A DNA stretch of 64,000 nt, from assembly GCA_009741485.1 (NCBI GenBank), contig CM019214.1, positions 51,486,863-51,550,862 of the forward strand, read 5' to 3'. A program made the position numbers and the translations under genes. How positions within the stretch are numbered: position 1 is the stretch's first letter; each line of letters begins with the position of its first letter. Source of the DNA: Malurus cyaneus samueli (lineage: Eukaryota; Chordata; Aves; Passeriformes; Maluridae). Positions 45,451-58,937 of this stretch are shown piece by piece. Below the pieces are notes generated by a model. That model saw nothing but the letters and a program-made list of their open reading frames with translations. It was not told the origin of the DNA and made no database searches.

Positions 45451-48400
45451 ACGTTAAAAGTGTCTCAAAGGCTTCTAAACTCAAAAAGCACAGTACTTGA
45501 CGTTAAACAAAAGCAAACAGAGATGTCAGTCAAAATGATTTAAAGATTTTTCCCATTGTGTCAAAATGCTGAACCTTGAAACACTCAAAGTGAGAGTCCT
45601 TTTGTTTCTCAGTACTCAATTTTCAACAAAACTTGACAGATACTACATATGCAGTACTATGGACAGGTGAGATGTTGCTCTAACAGTATCTGGCAAGCAC
45701 AAAGTTTTCATAATGACCAGCACTTCCTAAAGAGCCGGGTGAAAACTAAGACAAATTAAACACAATTTTTATACTTAAATGAGTAACATCAAACAATGAA
45801 GGATGACATAAGTTAAATAGTGCTGTCAGTAGCAGCAGTAATACGGTCTAAACAGAAGCATAGGTAACATTCCTAATTTTTGCTCCTATTAACACAATGT
45901 ATTAGAACTGTCATAAGAAATTACCTACAAAATCAAATTAAATCAACGGAGATCCGTTCAAGTGAAATTTACTTGGCTGTTTCATCCACAAACACTTACT
46001 ACAGAAATAATGTTTATGACTAAAAGGACATTAACCAAGTACAGTGATTTAAAGCTCTGTCATGTGATTCATGTTCCCCTTTGTCAACAGACCAAAATAA
46101 TTAACAGGGTATGGCAATTAGGTCAAAAATGTGCTCAAACGACTGCTGTATCAACTCATAGCAGTCAGCTTCACCCTTAGTTACATGGCCATGAAATTCC
46201 AGCTGTGCTCTGTATTTCAGATTAATTAACCAAGACACTGTATCAGATAACTTACTTTAAAAACACCGCTATTCACACAGACAATTCCAAGGGATGCACA
46301 AAAAGCCAGCTAAACAACAATCTTAAGGGACTATAATTCAACTCCACATAATTTCAGGTATCCCTAAATAGTCATCTTAAGTGATTAAAAAAGCATTCAA
46401 TGTATTTAGCTCAACTTTGCTGCAGCCACAAGACTGATGGAGAGGAAGAGAATGGAAGGATAGGAAAGGCTGAAAAGGCACTAAACAAAGAGCTGCATTT
46501 GAATGTGTTTATCTCTGAAATGCATGCCATAAAAGTTTCTTTTTCAAGTCAGGACAAAAAAAAAGGTATCTTCAATTTTACTTTCACAAGGTCTACAAAA
46601 CCCCCTTCATAATTCTTGGGCTTTTTTTTAAACTGTCAGCTAAGTACTGTACTTCACACTGGCATTTCCAAAACTATTAGTGGATTATGCTCCATGCAAA
46701 AGTTGCCTCAGAAAAAAGAAAATTCTGCTCAACAGCTGTAACAAGTTTAGCAGAAGCTTCTCTGAGGCTTACACAGGTGAGAAATACAGGTCAATAAACA
46801 GAACTCAGGAACATGAGAGCAGACATTTGTAAGAAGGACTGTTATGTTAAGCGTGAACAAGTAGTAATTTATCACACCCCATGTCAAAAATGAAGATGAA
46901 ACTGAGTTTTCTTTACTGTCTCCAAAAACTGGCATAAAAAAATATGAGAATATTTAAAAAATTAAATAATTTGCCATGTTTAAATCACATTCAGCCTACA
47001 TCTACATAATTTAGGATTATGCAGTTTTATGAGCAGACCTGCAAGAGAAAACACTAACTGACCGCTGTTCAAGCCCCTCTATTACTGGCTGTCTTTCAGG
47101 GCTCTCATTTGATGTAGTCAACTGCCCTAGTCTTCAAAATATAATTGTTCGCGACCATGCACTGAGGAATGAAAAAGGGCAATGAAGAACAACTGTCCTC
47201 TATGCTGATGCCAAGAGTTTAACATTTTTACAAAATACTTCTGTTAGTGACATTTTTTTCAATGAGATTGTGTATTATATTGTATTTTTTCTATCCTTAT
47301 ATTCTATATTTTATTTTAAAAAAATGTATTTTTCTTTTTAATGAGAAGATTAATACAACACACACAAATCTGTAAGATATGTAACACTGTTTCAGTATCT
47401 CACTGATTCTTTACAAATTTAGCAAAGTTAAGGAAGACAGACAGCATTTCCTGCTTTCTAAATAAGCTGACATCTGTAGGAACAGAAAATGTATTGCTCC
47501 TATGACCACAGAAATCGAATTGGCAAATTATGTTACCAACATAAATGGCATGTCATACAAAGTAATTTCTCTAAGCAAAGGAACATCAAATGGTACCCGG
47601 CATCTATTGAAGTTGAATCTATTAACTCACCAAAAACTACAGTGCTCTCTGTAGTATTCTGCAAGAGGAAGACTGTTTTTTCTCCTCAATGTTTATCTTT
47701 TTTTCAGACTGAAATCTAGCATGGCATATAGTGAGACAATCACCTTTAATCAAGTAAAGAACCACTACACTGATACAACTCTTCCCAATGCAGTGTTTAC
47801 AGAGAAAAACTTCTGAGGAAAGGGTTAAATTACTTAATAAACCCCATAAATGTTACCTTCAGCATACAAACCAATATGAAGAAATAGATAGGGGAAAAGG
47901 TACAATTAACCCCAGAAGCATTTGTTTGCCAGCAGGAAAATTCACAGCAAAATCTAAACTAGAGAGAACTATACCATACCTCTGGACGACTGAGGAATAT
48001 TTCATCAAACAGACTCCTAGATTCCCTAAACTGGGCGTGCTAAGCATGTAAAAACAGAAAAACATAAGACAAATGCAACTGAAAAGCATTAAGTAAAAGC
48101 CATTCTTTGCAACATACAAACAAGTTACTAAACTGTTAGCAATATTTTTGCCCATTTAAACTGACCTCAAGAATTTGAAAAGAAAAAGCCAGGATAACTA
48201 ATGCTATCACTGCTGATGACACAGGGCTGGTACAATTTCTTTGATACAATGAGATATCTGGGAGCATTTGAAAGGAATACATGTTTATACACAATCTATT
48301 CCTGTAAGACAAGCTACACCAAGAGTTATAAAACTACTGGAAGTTTCAACAAATGTGAAGTTTAGATAGTTCATATAAACTGTAAATACAGGGCCTGTGA

Positions 48401-48655
48401 TGAAGTATTTAATATGATCACATTAGAGATCTTTTTTTTAAGAGCCCTACATGATTTGGGGGAAAAAATACAAAAGATGCTTATTAAATGTGCTGCCCTT
48501 TCATGTCATTTTCCTCTCTTTTGCTTAATGAGTAGTTTTGTAACCTCCTTCACTGCACACTTAGGAGTATACCATGAAATTATCAGTTTACACATCACTC
48601 AAGGTAACATTTAACTTTTACCAGCTGTTCACATTATTGCAGTAAAGAGGCATAA

Positions 48656-48690
48656 TATATAATATATATCCTATATATATATCCATGTAA
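48656..48690. repeat. AT-dinucleotide tract in intron 3
   Basis: ATATATAATATATATCC then TATATATATATCC, a degenerate TA microsatellite. Confidence 0.85.
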
Positions 48691-49266
48691 TATATCCTCA
48701 GCTTACAAAGAAGAAACCAGAAGCATAGAACATAGCAGAGTTCACATTTGTAAGAGCACTAATTTGATAAGGCTGAATATAAAAACTGAAAAATCTATGT
48801 TGCATCATTTGTCTATGTTCTGCAAAGTGTGCAACATGCAAGTCAGACAATGTCTGCAGCTGTCACTTGTAAACTTTGCACTACTGTTATATAATTACTT
48901 ATCTGTTCTTCCATGGGTATATTCAGAGCTAAATCTTTCCCCTAAAGATTGCAAACCGCCACTCCAAATGTAACAAAACCTTTCTTTCTTATTCCAGCCA
49001 TCTGCCACATTAAGAGTCTTACTACAAAGTCTTAGTCCATCTCAGAAGAAGTCCAGAGGTATTAAATAAGGTAGGGATTTTGTGACAGTATCACATGGTA
49101 AGATAATTAAAATGGCAGTAATTAAAACTGCACTGGCACATTATTTTAGTATATCTGCAAAAAAACCCAGTTTCACCATTTCTTACTTTTTCCCCAAATC
49201 CCAATTTGGCAACCTTAACGCTGTTTCTCTAATACAGCTTGTGCATGTGCATGCATTTGCTTAAAT

Positions 49267-49284
49267 AAAAAAAAAAAAAAAAAA
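49267..49284. repeat. A-run in intron 3
   Basis: A run of about 17 A on the plus strand, poly(T) in the NDFIP2 transcript, not next to a splice acceptor. Confidence 0.9.
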
Positions 49285-51775
49285 GAACAAAAAACTCAGA
49301 AGCAAACTGAGAACAATTACTGCCAAACTTGAGCTCTACAGCAGTCAGCAAGAATGTGACCTTCAGACACACTGTGTAGAGTTTTGATACTTAGAACTGC
49401 CATAACTCTAGAACTTTTTAATAAATCTCTGCTTTGGGGGAAGGATAGTGTGTTCCTACTGATTTTTCATAAAAAATGAAATTCTTGTGTCAGCACGTAG
49501 TTCTTGAATGTCAAGTTCTCCTGTATGTTCTAGCAAAGCAGACAGAAAAAGTTTCTCACTTCATCACTGTATCGACACTCTCTTGCCTCCTAACTCCAGA
49601 TTCCTTTTCCCTCCCTGCTCTTTTGTCATACACCAGCTTCAGCTCCTTTCCCTGTACTATTTTGTCCCCACTTAGGTTCCATTCTCCACCAACTCCAGTT
49701 TATATTTTCCCTTTCTGTTTCTCATTGAAGTCCTTCTACTCACTCCATACCATTGCTCTCCATCCATCCTTGCCTTTTCTTATTTTGACTTAGACCCATC
49801 CTCTCTGATCCCTACCAGACCCAGTTACCTCCTTGTTCAACCAAAACCAGACTTCTCTTCCCACAAGAGAAGCCATGCAAGGCTCAGAGGCTCAGCCATT
49901 GTCCTTGTTCCCTCCACCCACTACTAAAGACAGCTGAATCTAGCAGTCTTCCCTTTCCCTTGTAACTGAACGTTAAGAATAATAAAACTGCTTCAAGGCA
50001 AAACAGAAATTACTATTTCTCAGGTCTAATATTTTCAGCAAAAAAATTTCAGCAAAAGTAGCCATCAGGTGTATCTACTTTTAGTTCTGTAATTCTACTC
50101 TGATACAGAACATCTGAGAGACATGTGCTGTTCCCAGAGAACAAAGTCCCATACCTTCAGAGCTTTGAGCAGCCTAAACTTTTGCAAGACTATCTCCATG
50201 AATTTATAAAATTTAAAGCTATATGTATCAACTGAGGAGATTTGTTGATTTGTGGTTTGACCAAAACCAGGCATACTGTCTGAGGAATGCCAAAAGATGT
50301 TTCTGTCAGAGACCTAAACTTGTAAGAAATAGTAAATAAAAGCTTAAAATGACAAGACAAAAAAAATCTTCTTGCTTTCGTGTTTTGTTTGTTTTGCTTA
50401 GCTTTATTCTTGAAATTTGCTAGCTGTCAAGGGAGAATGCCTGTATGTCTGAAATTTGCACTTCTTAGGGTTCTAGACGTACGACATTAAACCCAGAACC
50501 TTGTGAGAGCTGCATATCCTTTGCAGCATCAGAGGTACTCTGAAAGTTAGGGTTTGGGTTGTTAATGTTCCAAGTTTGTAATTTCAGAATAAAGGTTTCA
50601 TTCACAACAGTATTTCAGCAGAAGTTTTACTTATGTGACAAGCAGTAAGGACGGGATACAAAGAATCCATGCTCATGCTAGAGCAGACAAAACATTACAA
50701 TGGAGACCATCCCCTCACTGCCGAAACTTGGCACATAACCATTCAAATGTCTGTGGTTTCCTACAGCACTCAGTCCAACTAATTTGTGTGACACCTTCAC
50801 TAGTGATGTTACACAAATCCACTTCAACTTTAGCTGTGCATACCTTAAAGTGAGTGTTGTGCACTGTCAGTATTGTGTAGCAGTCAAGGAAGGACCTGCC
50901 TGCCTCCAGTTGGGTGAGCAGAGATTTTTTTTCCCAGTCACAAGCACACTGCAGCCAGTAAGACTTTAAATATATATCAAATGTAATTACATTTGATCTC
51001 AAGGAGGGGATTTTTAGTGAAAGCACTACAAGCCTTTTTTGGGTATAGTATATTATGTTCAATACTACCAAGCAGCAGAATTTCCACATTCCTGTACTGA
51101 GATGAAAGAAGAAACTTGCTTACAAAACTAACACTTATCACTAACTGCAAACCTCAATCTTCTATTTGAAGACTGTATTCTCATAAGATTAATTCTTACA
51201 AAACAATAAACACTGAATAGATGCCTATTTACTGTCCACCACAATTCATGTAAGGGCCTTTTTTTTTTAAAGTACTTGAAATATTTCTTTGAACCACAGT
51301 ATTCAAGTTTCCCTAGATCAAACAACAGGAACCTTTCCTTTTAAATAGGGCAAACGTGATTTGGGGCCATGACCCTCTCAGACCACTGGAATTCTCCCTT
51401 CCTTTCTAAAGGTCTTTGGTAATTATCTTGTTTTAATCATCTAAAATAAAACACTAGTAAATTATCAAAGTAATATTAGTAGGGGATATCTAATAAAGTT
51501 GACTAAATACAGGATAAACTATTAAAACATGGCAAAATTTGGCTTTTAAAGCTGTTTATACAGCAGCTATATTGCTCAAAAGAATGAATATTATATGCTT
51601 TTCACAGTATTTTACAACCAACTTACACTATCTATATAAACCTAAACATCCAAAATATTTAAATCATCAGCCCATCATTATTATAGCAATGGGTCATAAT
51701 ACAGGCCTGATTGTCATAAATAATTAGCCTAACACATTTCACAAAATCAAAATACAGCAGAACTCTATCACTTAC

Positions 51776-51903
51776 TCTCTGGGCAACTTCAGCTGCAGCA
51801 GCTGCCATTGCAGCAGCCTTGGCCTTCTCTGCTTCATCGTAGGTAGGAAGAGAGGTAGCTACACTGTATGGAGGTGGTACAGGATAAAATTCGCTCTGTG
51901 TCT
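51776..51903 (-). CDS. NDFIP2: NDFIP2 coding exon 3 (second and third PY motifs)
   Basis: This exon completes a split codon (G from exon 2 plus AG gives Glu) and adds 42 codons. The reading passes through SEFYPVPPPYSVATSLPTYD and ends in an alanine-rich stretch and VAQR. It carries the second PY motif, PPPY (51866-51877), and a third, LPTY (about 51839-51850). Multiple PY motifs let NDFIP proteins engage several WW domains and relieve HECT-ligase autoinhibition. The acceptor is GGAACAG| and the donor is AGA|GTAAGT, phase 0. The alanine-rich KAAAMAAAAAE stretch distinguishes NDFIP2 from its paralogue NDFIP1, which lacks it as I recall the family. Together with the PY-motif spacing, this makes the paralogue assignment firm. 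Confidence 0.97.
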
Positions 51904-53344
51904 CTGTTCCAAATAAAGAAGTTATTTATTTTTAAACCAGAAAATTGTCAAGAATATTAACTTTTATGTGCACATAACTATTTACCTTGAAAGTGTATTT
52001 TTTTACAGAAGTTGAAACTGAGGGTATTTGCATTTTAAGTTCTTAAAAATATTTTTAAAAGAAAAACTTCTAACAGCTTGATGCTACTTATAGCTGCTAC
52101 CCAAGGCAGAAGACTTAACCTAGATGCTGGCAAAGACTCAACATATTTATGAGCAAAAAAATCATATTTGTTTCATTGTATCCCTAGGCATTCCAATTCA
52201 ATGCTTTTCATCCAATCATACAAAAGACACACACAAAATACTTGGGGAGAAAAAAGGTTTTAAGAATCAATATCAATTTGTCACTTCAGTCCAGTAATAG
52301 TCATGTTATACTCTTATTAGTGGCCTTGTTGTCAACTCCAGTTGCTCTCTGAAAACCCGTCTTTCCAACATTTCAATTTCAACACATTCTTTTTAAAGTG
52401 TTTCTTCCATCATAATGGACCACAGACTTCATTCTTCTGTGTTGTAACAGTAAACCATCACCACATAGAATAGAATTATTAAAAACATTAATCAAAAGTA
52501 CTTAAAATACACCTTGAGCTTCCTCCGACAGCCAGCAGTAGGTAATTACGAGGCTGCTTCTGTGGTAAAGATTTGTCAGCACAGGTCATGTGGTCAACAG
52601 ATTTGTCAGCACACCAACACAGGGATGTTATATATAGGGATAATTCCGCACAGCTCTGCATTATACTTGCAAACACTGTCTCAACCAACAGGGACAGGAA
52701 ACTGTTCTTTTAACCAACACGAAAAAATTAGGTTGGCAGTTACTTCTAAAATATTTATTTGGCACATGGGAGACACAAATCTGTGCAACTTTACTTAAAC
52801 AGGAACTTGGATGATGCCTGCTGTTAAGTTTCCCATATCCCCAAGAAAAGCGACAATATCCTAAAAAAGGGAGCAGCGAATAAATGGATGTAGAGACCCA
52901 TTACTCACTTTTCATGAGAAGTTTTATCAAGAGTTTTTAAAGCAAAATTAACCTTTTCATGGCAATATTTTCACCAAATCATGTCACACACTTAAAATGT
53001 CTGAGGGTTTTTTTAATAAAGAGGCAATGAAAATTGCTAATGAGGTCTAATAATGGAGCACTACTCAAAGATGTAGATTAAATGTGGAAATTAACTACAA
53101 GCAGACTTAAATAAAACTTATTAAACTAATTAATTAACATCCTTTTAGTCTAGCAATTTGGAACATTCAGTGTAATTTACAAATGTGCTCCTTCTGAACA
53201 AACCAAAGGGTAGCACATGAAAAGAGTGCTCTTCACTGCAATTGTGTGCATGGGAAAAAAAAATAACGCAGCATCAGACCACCTCGAACAGAGTGCTGAT
53301 TCATACACACTCTTCCCCGACAGGCTGTTATGTGAGAAACATAC
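51904..53344 (-). other. NDFIP2 intron 2
   Basis: This 1.44-kb intron is bounded by GTATGT and an acceptor ending AACAG. Apart from a spaced 15-bp direct repeat at 52.57-52.61 kb I see nothing functional in it. Confidence 0.93.
52569..52613. repeat. 15-bp direct repeat, 30-bp period, in intron 2
   Basis: AGATTTGTCAGCACA occurs at 52569 and again exactly at 52599. The spacer is GGTCATGTGGTCAAC. Confidence 0.9.
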
Positions 53345-53501
53345 CTGAGGTTGCAGCTGCTTCCACAGCTATGCTACAGTATGGTGGAGGGGAAGTATCT
53401 GCCTCAGGTAAGGCTGCTGGCTGCGGAGGCTGCGGAGTCTCTGTAGACATCGAAGGCTGCGCAGCAGCTGAAGACTCTGGAGGATCATCCTCATTGTGAA
53501 G
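53345..53501 (-). CDS. NDFIP2: NDFIP2 coding exon 2 (first PY motif)
   Basis: This exon encodes 52 codons plus one base of the cytosolic N-terminal region of Nedd4 family interacting protein 2. NDFIP2 is a three-pass Golgi/endosomal membrane adaptor that recruits and activates HECT ubiquitin ligases of the NEDD4 family (NEDD4, ITCH, WWP2). The translation begins LHNEDDPPESS and ends SIAVEAAATS. The first PY motif, PPPY (codons 38-41, 53379-53390), is the type of site bound by HECT-ligase WW domains. The acceptor is a pyrimidine tract ending CTCCTAAG and the donor is TCAG|GTATGT, leaving phase 1. It is the most 5' exon visible. In human NDFIP2 the sequence before this point comes from a long GC-rich exon 1, which is not in the window. 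Identity rests on recalled similarity to vertebrate NDFIP2. The region is acidic and proline-rich, and less conserved than the exons that follow. Confidence 0.95.
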
Positions 53502-53674
53502 CTTAGGAGAAAAAACACACACATTTCAGAGGTATTCAGGGGACATGACAACCTAATACTTGAAGAGACATGTTCAAAAAAAGACAAGATTGCTCTCATC
53601 AACAAATGATTTACGAAATAGCATGTGACCACTTGAAGTAGTCCAGCTAAATTCTTTTCAGCAATTAGCTAAAG

Positions 53675-53717
53675 ATTATCTTAACTACTTTTTTATTTTA
53701 ATTATCTTAACTACTTT
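53675..53717. repeat. 17-bp direct repeat, 26-bp period, in intron 1
   Basis: ATTATCTTAACTACTTT occurs at 53675 and 53701 without mismatch, with T/A-rich sequence between. Confidence 0.9.
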
Positions 53718-54648
53718 CTCCAGAAATGTTTTTCTTCTCCTCAGTGATGTTCAGAGAGTCTTAAAAATCTGGAGTTTTCAATATTTGCTATATAGCAAAA
53801 TACTATTACATGAATATTTTAATACCATTACATTTTTGTTCTTATATACAGTCATAAAATGTATTAACCTATTCTAAAACACATCAGGTGAGAAATGCTA
53901 TCATTTATTGTATTGATCTAGAAGAATAAAAATTAAGACATTTCTACTTCTGTAGGTGAGACTTTCATTCTCTTGCATCTTTTCAAAGAGTTTCTCCATG
54001 CAAATTCTAAGACTTCAAAATATTCTGCTTTTCTTTACACTCTGGAAACAATCCTTTCCTTACAAAACATCAAGTTGCTGGTTGATTTTTTTGCTTGATT
54101 AATATGTAGTTTTAACAAGACATGTCCAGTAAAGCATATACAGATATAAGAATCTGGATAAGCAAGAATGTTGATCAAAACTGTGGAATTCAGATACAGT
54201 ATCTAATATCTTTTCTTAGAGAAGACATTTTTTATTGTTTTAGCTAACTTGATAGTGCTTAGAATATAACAACCTTTTAAACAGAAAGAGTACTAGATTT
54301 AAACAAATAAGTGTTAGCTCCCAGTGGTGTGAGCTACAAGATAAGATGCCTAGAAGGCAACAACTGAAGCACCACATGTAAAACCCAGACCAGAAGATAA
54401 GAGTAAGTTGAACATACCTAAAAGAAGAATTCCATAACTTGAAATTGGGACTTTATTAATATCTTACAGAAAAAATATTATTTCAGTAACAAAATTAAGA
54501 ATATGATTACAATTATTTCCAATTAGGCAAAGTACAATCAGATTACTGGGAAAAGTGCACTCTGAGAAGAAAAAATGGCAAATTTCTTCTTAAGCAGTGT
54601 AACACCCACACCAAAATTCTTTTAATATCTAGACTACATCAAAGTTCA

Positions 54649-54890
54649 CAGAATAATTGGGGTTGAAAGGGACCTCTGAGCCCATCTAGTTAAACCTGTC
54701 TGCTCAAGGAGACACATACAGCTGGAAATATGAGACCACATCCAAACACCTTTTGAATACCTTCAAGGACAGAGATAACACAGGTTATCTGGAAAACCTG
54801 TCTCAATGCTCAGTCATCTTCACATTACTAAAAATAAGGAGAAAAAAAAGTGAAAAAAAATGTTTCCTGGTGCTCAGAGGTCACCTTCAA
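54649..54890 (-). mobile_element. CR1 LINE 3' fragment, diverged, in intron 1
   Basis: TCACAGAATAATTGGGGTTG followed by AAAGGGACCTCTGAGCCCAT and TGTTTCCTGGTGCTCAGAGG resembles the reverse complement of an older CR1 3' end. It shows many substitutions and A-rich insertions. It is sense-oriented with NDFIP2. The right border is fuzzy. Confidence 0.75.
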
Positions 54891-57800
54891 CAGAAATGAT
54901 AGGTGTTTTTGAGGGTTTCTGGGTCCTGAGCAATCAGGTCATTTAATGCCTAATCAGTGATCCAGAAACAGCAGTAATATGAGAAATATTTTTAGCCATT
55001 TAGAGTAGTTAAACCCAAAGGAAACAAAAGCACTTCAAAATAACGTAATATATTCTGGGATACAGAAAGCAAGTGAGAATACAAACCACTCAACTCTAAA
55101 AAGATCGAACAGATCAGAAAAACTACCTGAGAGCTACAAATATTATGGTTCTAAATTAAGAACAATCATTCACAAGAAAAATCTAGTATTGCCAAGGGCA
55201 CAGCCAAAATAAGCCCATTCTTAAATAAAACTGTCATTCAATCAGTAGATAGAAATAAGAAAACACTACTGGCATAGTTCTTACACTATTTCCGGGTACA
55301 GTGACCCTCATTTGAGATGAGTGTGTAGTTGTGACTACCCCACCACAACAACCTGATCTCTGGGCAGGGGAAAAAGTAAAGCCAACTTAAATGGATCTCT
55401 GACTTCCACTCTTTCTCTCCTGTCACCCTTCACTTCAATCACTGCAACTTTTCTTTCCTACCATGCCACAGCAAGTGCAGTCACTATTCCTAAGATACAG
55501 AGATCCACAAGCACATCATTGGTCAAAGAGCATATTACTCGAAAAAAAAAACACTTTGACATTCCCCAGAAATTTAATTTTACATCTACATGCTTTCCTG
55601 AAAGATGTTTTACTCCAAATTATCTGTAATATACTAACAGCGGAGTAATTTAGTAGATGATGGAGTTAACATGAAGATCAGACAAGAAAATATATATCAG
55701 ACTTCTTGCCTTCAAACACAAAGTTAATAAGTCATTCAATTGTTATAGCAACTGCAATTAGGAAATGGAAAAATTCCATCCTAAGGGCTCCATACAATAG
55801 AGACCCATTATATCCTTTAGTGAACTCAAAGTGTCACTATTTTGTAAGACTTAATTCAGGAACCAAATATTTCTATTTATCCTTTCTTCTATTATAGAAG
55901 CCTCACAGAAATTCTAAAAAGCACCAAGGTTATCCTAACACAGCAACTTAAATAAAAATCCTGACCCCTTTAATAAAAAAAAAAAACAAAATTAAAAGAA
56001 AAAACACAAGAATTGGATAAAGTAGGTTGAATGTTTACAGCTAGAATAATACACACAAGTTGTTCCATGAACACAAATCAGCTTTTGTTAGCTCTTGTTC
56101 AAGTGTCCTGTCTCCTACTCTCTCCTCAAGGCAGCAACCAACTCCTTTCAAGAGGTCTGCTTCACTGGGTCAAAAAACAACACAAAACAAAAATCCACAA
56201 TTGCAACAGAACTTGCCCCAGTAAACTGGGAATTTTGCCCACACAAGCAGAGTAGACAGCAGTGGTTATATCATCTTGTCTTGTAGCAACTCTGCCCTCT
56301 CTTCATACAGCACTGACTCCTCTCTGGAGTCACCAGCTTGCTTGAAACCAGTAGGTCTCTGACCACCTTTGAGCCTCCCCCTTCACATTTAATTTTGGCT
56401 TCCACTGGCGGTAAATTTAGAAGTTATTTTTGGAGACAGGAGAAGAAGAGGCCTGACACTCTGCATAGGCTTCATTGCCATAGAAACCAAGCTAAAAACA
56501 CCCAAAAAGGAACAGAAAAAGTCTGTTTTAAGGCATTAGTTATGCTGTGTGCTTAAATGTCACCTGAAGCAGCATTTAACATTAAAAGTATTTAACTGGT
56601 ATCCAAGATTTTCTTTTTCCAATAGTAAGAATATTTTGCCTACTTTTTAATTAAAGGACTAAAGAGAATTCACAGTTCATTATCTCAATCCCTCCCAAGC
56701 CCCCACTGAATCACGATTTGGTAGTAAGCAATATATCTGTTTTTGTCAAGTTTATGGTCAAAACAGTCACCAAGACCTATTAAACCACACGCAACTGTAA
56801 ATTAGTATCTTCTCCTACTCCCTCCCTCCCATTTTAAAAGCAAGTGACCCTGCATTTTTTTTCCTTCGTGTTTTAGTCTGTACTTGGGGTATCTGGCTGA
56901 TTATATGGAGCTTTACTATATAAAAATAGTACTTTGCTATTAGATAAATTACTCTTAAACTGTTAATGTCAGTATTTCAATCCCTGCTTTTGCAGCCCTT
57001 TAGACTACAGTACTATACAGGCTCATATTATCTATATTACAACATGTAAAATTCAAAAATCAGTTGAGGCGCAATGGCTGTTCTGCCAACAATGACTCAA
57101 TCTCATGGTAACTACTAAAGGGTGCACAGCACAGGAAAACATAATAGTTTCCTTCAGTATGATTTTTACCTTATCCTATCTTCAGTTTCCTTTCCAGAAA
57201 AGATCTACAAAATAGTGACTCACTATTTAATTTCAGAAGAAGTTAAAATCAATGCCAGACCATTCAACACCAAAATATTGTATAAAACACAGCTACCTTT
57301 ATTTTCTACTTTTATATTAGTAATATCTTTAAAGAAGAAATTATTCTTCTACAATGTGCACAATTATTCCTTCTACAATTGATTTTTTTGAAGTCTGTTA
57401 TTTTGTGTAATTATTTCCAAAGTAATCAGAGGCAACATGTGAAATCAGCTGACCCCTTACAAAGAAACACGGCCCATGAGAAAGTGCTTAGAACGGAAGC
57501 TTTTGCTTAGGAGACTGATGCATATACTTTAGTTTTTATTTTGATAAGCCTAAACATTTAAAAGTGGAACACTTCGTTCTCTGTTTAACACTTTTCATGT
57601 ACTTGCATATAGTAACTTTATCTGACCTGGAGAACTTTGCTTTCCTGGCTATACAGAGTTTGCTTCACTTTTGATGAACTGACTGATTGTACAAGAGTGA
57701 CAATATAAGCAAGTTATTCAATTATGCCATTAAAAAAAATCAAGGGAAAAGGATAAAATCAGACGTTTTGTGTCACCTTTACCATACATACACCAGATTA

Positions 57801-58156
57801 GAATGATGCTCTCTGAAAAACTGCATTGAAGCAGCATACACCAATTCTAGTCATAGTGTAACACACAAACACCACTCAATTTCTGTTACCTGATCTTACA
57901 TTTCAAAAGCTGCTCTTAACTCCTTTTGTAAAATATGACTTATGGAAACCAGTACATTATAAAATTATTGCAACACAATCACCTTCAACAGCATACTGCA
58001 CACATTTTAAAAATCCTTTTTTTATAAACAGATACTTTTTTCATGCTATTTATATAATTTCTTAAGTGTAGCACAAAATTATGCATGAGATACTGCTACA
58101 CAAGTTAAAAACAAAACAGTCCATTGTGTAGGCAAAACAGTCCAGTGATACAGTTC

Positions 58157-58191
58157 CAGTTGCCAAGAGTGTTGGCAACTCTTGGCAACTG
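58157..58191. repeat. Perfect 14-bp inverted repeat with 7-nt loop, intron 1
   Basis: CAGTTGCCAAGAGT and its exact reverse complement ACTCTTGGCAACTG flank GTTGGCA. Just upstream, CAAAACAGTCCA is directly repeated at 58112 and 58133. No known small-RNA family is recognised. Confidence 0.9.
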
Positions 58192-58937
58192 AGGTTTATC
58201 ATCTACATTTGTTACTTTGGCCTTCTATTATCAATTTTTCAAATTATGACAAAAGATCAACCAAAAATATCCATTTATTGCAGCTTATAGCATTGGAGGG
58301 AAAGGCATGACGGACTCAAGATTGCCAGTGCAGAGCACAAAAAGAACTAACATTTCTGCATTAGATTGATGACTTCTTGCATACTGGGACACACGTATTT
58401 CCACAGAAATCATAACATTGTAAATATGAGGTGAAACCAACAGCGGCTTAAAAAAAAAATCACCTTCATTAAGTTTACAGGGAGTTTCTCAGATCTCTGT
58501 TACTGACACCTGATGCTTTCATTTGCTGAAAAATTCAAAGTCCTTTTACACTTGCCTACTGGTAGTGATTTGTAAGTCTGTATTAAACTGTTCTCTATAA
58601 GTGAGGCATGAAAGCAGAGGTCTCTTGCTACATAAAAATAACTTCACTTCAACAAGTACAGGCTGCGAATTTAATGCTTGTTTTGTAACCACATACTGCA
58701 TTTTTCAGCTTTAGTAGTCTAAAAATAAGATTTATCTGTAAATAGCAAAATCATAATCTTGGGATTTTCAAGACAAAAAAAAAGAGACCTTGAAATAGAA
58801 TTTGTTAGAAAAATACATGATCTTGTTTCTTGCTTCTGAATGCTACCTAATAGCATCAATAGCTCATACTATCAACTATCATTTTTTTTGTTTCTTGAAA
58901 AATGCATAAAACCGATATCATTGAACCATATTCACCA

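Larger units (their letters stand above)
44894..51775 (-). other. NDFIP2 intron 3
   Basis: This 6.9-kb intron is bounded by GTAAGT and an acceptor ending ATCCAG. It contains one strong CTCF-like motif (45.43 kb), an A-run at 49267-49284 and an AT-dinucleotide tract near 48.66 kb. It is otherwise AT-rich unique sequence. The plus-strand ORFs across it show no coding features. Confidence 0.92.

Noticed and set aside
53242..53499. 85-codon plus-strand ORF over exon 2
   Set aside because: It is a shadow of NDFIP2 exon 2 on the opposite strand. The minus-strand reading is the conserved one.
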